DNA of 9,001 nucleotides from SAR116 cluster bacterium (GTDB lineage Bacteria > Pseudomonadota > Alphaproteobacteria > Puniceispirillales > GCA-002684695): the NCBI GenBank assembly GCA_002684695.1, contig NYVQ01000078.1, positions 1 to 9,001 of the forward strand. The letters are read 5' to 3'. The stretch's first letter is position 1. Every line of letters begins with the position of its first letter. The notes below the pieces were generated by a model. The model did not search any database. It saw nothing but the letters and a program-made list of their open reading frames with translations, and was not told where the DNA came from. Shown one piece after another: positions 5,739-9,001 of this stretch. The position numbers were made by a program, and so were the translations under genes.

Positions 5739-8597
5739 ATGTTTAAACTTTCTGAAAAAAAATATATTCCATTAAGTGATGTGGAAATTCAATGTTTTGA
5801 AGATGATAAATTTTCTACAAAACATATTCATTTAGCCTGTGATAGCAATGAAAAATGTTTTGTTGTTGCTTTTAAAACTCTTCCTTCAGATTCAACTGGT
5901 GTTGCTCATATATTGGAGCATACTGTTTTATGTGGATCAAAAAAATACCCCGTTAGAGACCCTTTCTTTATGATGACCAGGCGGTCACTTAGCACGTTTA
6001 TGAATGCTTTTACAGCATCTGATTTTACAGCTTATCCTTTCTCAACCCTAAATGATAAAGACTTCAAAAATCTTTTATCTGTTTATTTAGATGCAACCTT
6101 CTTCCCAAATCTAAATCAACTAGATTTTATGCAAGAGGGTCATAGATTTGAACTTTCTAAATTAAAAGATGGTTCAGAAAAACTAGAATTAAAAGGGATA
6201 GTCTATAATGAAATGAAAGGTGCAATGAGTTCAATTTCTAGTCAGGCTGATCAAGGTGTCAATGAGTTTCTATTTCCTAACCATACATATGGGTTTAATA
6301 GTGGGGGGGAACCTGAAGATATACTTAATTTAACATATGATAATCTGGTAGAATTTCATAGAAAACACTATCACCCCTCTAACGCAGTTTTTTTCACATA
6401 TGGGGATATAGATATAAATTCAATACAGGATGAAATACAATCAAGTGTTTTATCTAGCTTTAATCCTTCTTTAGAAAAAATTGAAGTTAAAGAAAGTGAA
6501 TACTTTAAAACACCGAGATATGGATCTAAAAGCTATAAGCCTTTATCTGGTGATGAAAATAATCACCATGTTTTAATAAGCTGGCTCTTAGGGAGTTCTC
6601 TAGATCCAGTTGATAAGATGGAAGCAAAGTTAATTGAAAGCATTCTTTTAGAAAATTCTGCATCTCCTTTGGCAAAAGCATTAGAGGTATCAAAAATTGG
6701 AAGAGTGCCGTCAGACTTAACTTCTTTTGATACATATAAAAAACAAATGTTTTTTGTTGCTGGCTTAGAAGGTGTTGCTAAAAATAAAGAAAAAGAAGTT
6801 GAAGATTTAGTTATTAATGTATTTAAAACACTGGTTAAAGAGGGCATCCCTAAATCTATAGTGGATGCTTCTTTGCACCAAATAGAAATAAAATTAAAGA
6901 AAATAAGTGGTGGCTTCCCGTATGGTCTTCAACTGCTGATGGGTTCTATGCCATATATTCTTCATGATGCAGACATAATAAAATCATATGACCTTGAAAA
7001 GTCTTTAAATGAATTGAAGAAAAGGCTAACTAAGAAAAATTACCTAGAAAATAAATTAGATGAAATGTTTATTAAAAATAGTAGTAGACTAACTTTTCAA
7101 TTAATACCTGATGACCAACATGACAAGAAAAAACTCTCAAAAATTAATGATTATATTTCAAATAAACAAGAATTGCTAAGTAAGGTCGATCGTGAAAATA
7201 TAAGAAAAAATTCTGAATTATTAGAAGTCAGACAGTCAAAAAAAGATGACCCAAATATACTTCCAAAAGTTACGGTAAATGATGTTGGTAAATCTAAATC
7301 ATATCCTAAATCTAAAATTTACATTTCAAATGGAACAAAGAAAAATTATTATAAAGCAGGAACCAATGGCATTGATTACTATCAAGCTATTCATCCTATA
7401 ATAAAACCCACATTTGATGATTTAAAGTATGCAACTTTATTTGCTGATATTATGTGTGAAGTAGGCATTAAAGATAAAAATTATGAGGATATACAAAAAC
7501 TTCAATCAGAAATTTTAGGTCAAATAAGCTCAAATTTTACAATATTAAGAGATGTAAATAACAATTCTTTTAAATTAGGTATTAAAATGGGTGGTTATTC
7601 CCTTCAATCAAAGACTGATGAAATGAAGGAATTAATAAATGAAACTATTCAAAATTTTAGATTAGATGAAAAAGATAGAATAAATGAAATTACAAAAATG
7701 CATATTTCTGGTCTTGAGAAAAGCCTTACTAATGCCGGGCATTATTTTGCAATGACTAGTGCAGATGCTCAAATGTCTTCGTTAGGAGTGATTTCTGAAG
7801 TTTCTGGTGGTATATCATATTTAAAGAACTTAAAAAGTTTAAGACTACCTGATGGAAATACTGATGTAAAAAAACTTATTAGTATATTCCAGAATTTAAA
7901 AAATAAAATTGTGATCAAACCCACCTCTGATGTTACCGTATCATCAAATGATCGTAAAAAAGTTTCTTCTGAAAGCGATAAAATTTTAAATCAAAAATTA
8001 GAAGATATTACTGGTATATCTTTATATAAAAATGATACAGCCTGGTTAACAGAAACTGATGTTAACTTTTGTGCACAATCTTTTAAAAGTGTTGGATATA
8101 AGCACCCTGATGCTCCTGTTCTAACTGTGTTAGGTGCAGTTTTACGAAACGGTTTTTTGCATACAGCGATTAGAGAGAAGGGTGGAGCCTACGGATCCGG
8201 AGCTATGCAAGACATGAGTACAAAAACGTTTAAATTTTTTTCTTATAGAGACCCAAATGTTGCTTTAACATTTGAAGCTTTTAATGAGTCAATTAATTGG
8301 GCACTCAAGTCAATTACTAAAGATAAGCTTGAGGAAGGCATATTGAACATAATCTCTTCCATAGATAAACCATCATCGCCTGCGAGTGAAGCTTTAGCAG
8401 ATAATAATTCAAATAATAATGGCTACACACAGCAAATGAGGAAAGAATTCAGGCGTAAAGTAATTGAAACAACTGTTGAAAGACTTATTGAGGTTGCTGA
8501 AACCTATCTAACAATTGAGTCTAAAAAATCAGTTTTATCTAACAAAAAATTTGAAAATGAACTTAAGTCATTAAATCTTGAAATTAAGCAAGTTTAA
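5739..8597 (+). CDS. M16C zinc metallopeptidase, PreP/Cym1-type (presequence protease family)
   Basis: A 952-residue insulinase-clan peptidase of subfamily M16C, a single chain of four homologous domains that closes around unfolded peptides up to a few tens of residues. The inverted zinc motif HILEH (57-61) supplies ligands H57 and H61 and catalytic base E60; the distal ligand is E158 in VYNEMKG, 97 residues past H61, the same spacing as in human PreP. TLPSDSTGVAHILEHTVLCG (47-66) is characteristic of the subfamily. A middle linker with QSKKDDPNILPKVTVNDV (about 499-516) matches the M16C-associated domain. Near the C-terminus R812 and Y818 in REKGGAYG give the Arg/Tyr pair that completes the active site from the second half. 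There is no signal peptide, so it is probably cytosolic and degrades signal peptides or other short peptides (inferred from family). Length is normal for bacterial members. No clear Shine-Dalgarno sequence precedes the ATG. Confidence 0.93.
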   Translation: MFKLSEKKYIPLSDVEIQCFEDDKFSTKHIHLACDSNEKCFVVAFKTLPSDSTGVAHILEHTVLCGSKKYPVRDPFFMMTRRSLSTFMNAFTASDFTAYPFSTLNDKDFKNLLSVYLDATFFPNLNQLDFMQEGHRFELSKLKDGSEKLELKGIVYNEMKGAMSSISSQADQGVNEFLFPNHTYGFNSGGEPEDILNLTYDNLVEFHRKHYHPSNAVFFTYGDIDINSIQDEIQSSVLSSFNPSLEKIEVKESEYFKTPRYGSKSYKPLSGDENNHHVLISWLLGSSLDPVDKMEAKLIESILLENSASPLAKALEVSKIGRVPSDLTSFDTYKKQMFFVAGLEGVAKNKEKEVEDLVINVFKTLVKEGIPKSIVDASLHQIEIKLKKISGGFPYGLQLLMGSMPYILHDADIIKSYDLEKSLNELKKRLTKKNYLENKLDEMFIKNSSRLTFQLIPDDQHDKKKLSKINDYISNKQELLSKVDRENIRKNSELLEVRQSKKDDPNILPKVTVNDVGKSKSYPKSKIYISNGTKKNYYKAGTNGIDYYQAIHPIIKPTFDDLKYATLFADIMCEVGIKDKNYEDIQKLQSEILGQISSNFTILRDVNNNSFKLGIKMGGYSLQSKTDEMKELINETIQNFRLDEKDRINEITKMHISGLEKSLTNAGHYFAMTSADAQMSSLGVISEVSGGISYLKNLKSLRLPDGNTDVKKLISIFQNLKNKIVIKPTSDVTVSSNDRKKVSSESDKILNQKLEDITGISLYKNDTAWLTETDVNFCAQSFKSVGYKHPDAPVLTVLGAVLRNGFLHTAIREKGGAYGSGAMQDMSTKTFKFFSYRDPNVALTFEAFNESINWALKSITKDKLEEGILNIISSIDKPSSPASEALADNNSNNNGYTQQMRKEFRRKVIETTVERLIEVAETYLTIESKKSVLSNKKFENELKSLNLEIKQV

Positions 8598-8625
8598 ATT
8601 AATTTTCTAATTATATTTTTTTTTT
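8597..8625 (+). terminator. Weak terminator after the M16C peptidase
   Basis: A short stem AATTA/TAATT (8597-8601 with 8608-8612, 6-nt loop) is followed within three bases by a run of ten T's (8616-8625). The T-run is the longest in the window and is directly downstream of the stop codon, but the stem is only five A:T pairs. It could instead be part of the A/T-rich leader of the next gene. Confidence 0.4.
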
Positions 8626-8694
8626 ATTATAAATAATATAAAAAGTTATTTTGGTACTGTTATATGATTGACTCAAAATGACTATATTAATAAA

Positions 8695-9001
8695 ATGAAG
8701 CTCCTTAAAGGAACAATCTTAAGTTTTATAAATAACCCTTTCTTAGTTGATATCAGTGATTCAGTAAATATAATTGAATCTGGGGGAGTGCTAGTAGACG
8801 GTTCACTTATTAAAGATATTGGTGAATTTTCAAAGCTTAAATCCAATTATCCGCATGCAAAGGTTTATGACTATGGCAAAAATTTAATTACTTCTGGTTT
8901 TGTTGATTGTCATATGCATTACCCTCAAACAGCTATTATAGCTAGTTATGGGAAAAGACTACTAGATTGGCTTAATGAATATACTTTTCCTGAAGAAAAA
9001 A
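8695..9001 (+). CDS. guaD: Guanine deaminase, N-terminal fragment cut by the right edge
   Basis: The first 102 codons of a guanine deaminase, a zinc amidohydrolase that converts guanine to xanthine and ammonia. The N-terminal KGTILSF with a following β-strand pattern (VLVDGSLIKDIG, 32-43) is the composite domain of the amidohydrolase superfamily. GFVDCHMHYPQT (68-79) contains the H73-x-H75 zinc pair, and IIASYGKRLLDWLNEYTFP (81-99) is nearly diagnostic of guanine deaminase rather than other amidohydrolases. Family members are about 430-450 residues, so three quarters lies beyond the window. The ATG at 8695 has no Shine-Dalgarno sequence; the 97-bp gap behind it is A/T-rich. Guanine supplied by a nucleoside phosphorylase, such as the one at 2891-3646, could feed it, but the two genes are 5 kb apart and on opposite strands. 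Confidence 0.92.
   Translation, partial: MKLLKGTILSFINNPFLVDISDSVNIIESGGVLVDGSLIKDIGEFSKLKSNYPHAKVYDYGKNLITSGFVDCHMHYPQTAIIASYGKRLLDWLNEYTFPEEK

Noticed and set aside
6526..6847. Two overlapping minus-strand open frames (69 and 94 codons)
   Set aside because: Both are antisense to the M16C peptidase, whose frame is continuous and conserved there.
8625..8640. TATTAT-AA-ATAATA palindrome after the T-run
   Set aside because: A short, purely A/T palindrome expected by chance at this composition.
1..9001. CRISPR array, tRNA/rRNA genes, insertion sequences or defence genes
   Set aside because: I looked for regularly spaced repeats, complete cloverleafs, transposase or integrase motifs and nuclease/helicase gene sets and saw none; the SNase-like protein is a common secreted nuclease, not a defence component.

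Overview
The window is AT-rich (roughly 30 % G+C by eye, not computed) and densely packed, with intergenic gaps of 7 to about 260 bp. It carries single-copy housekeeping and small-molecule metabolism genes. Low G+C, short spacers, A/T-rich leaders with few clear Shine-Dalgarno sites and occasional TTG starts fit a streamlined, probably marine, proteobacterium (alphaproteobacterial SAR11-like or similar). That placement is inference from style and gene content, because no rRNA or other marker gene is present. I see no phage genes, transposase, CRISPR array, toxin-antitoxin pair or defence locus.

Left part, minus strand. An SPFH/stomatin-family membrane protein starts at 656 and runs off the left edge. 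A 256-bp gap with a 12-bp tandem repeat and a small GC-rich two-hairpin island separates it from a class I SAM-dependent methyltransferase (913-1764). Upstream of that, 65 bp away on the same strand, is a ten-helix DMT/EamA transporter (1830-2702), so these two may be co-transcribed. A 188-bp gap holding a near-perfect 15-bp inverted repeat precedes a nucleoside phosphorylase-family enzyme (2891-3646, minus).

Middle part. The phosphorylase is divergent from a flavin amine oxidase (3754-5079, plus); both appear to start with TTG. The oxidase converges on a secreted staphylococcal-nuclease-type enzyme (5087-5596, minus). Their stop codons are 7 bp apart and lie inside one 11-bp-stem hairpin that looks like a shared two-way terminator.

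Right part, plus strand. A 952-residue M16C zinc metallopeptidase of the PreP/Cym1 type (5739-8597), divergent from the nuclease, is followed by the first 102 codons of guanine deaminase guaD (8695 to the right edge).

Most of the genes do not form one obvious pathway. The loosest common thread is nitrogen-rich small-molecule use: guanine deamination, nucleoside cleavage, amine oxidation and peptide degradation, alongside an uptake or efflux carrier. I found no convincing undescribed multi-gene system. The items most worth a second look are altered active-site positions in the amine oxidase (His for the usual flavin-site Lys) and in the phosphorylase (Gln for the usual phosphate-site Arg), the embedded terminator, and three non-coding structures at 789-812, 848-886 and 2761-2825.
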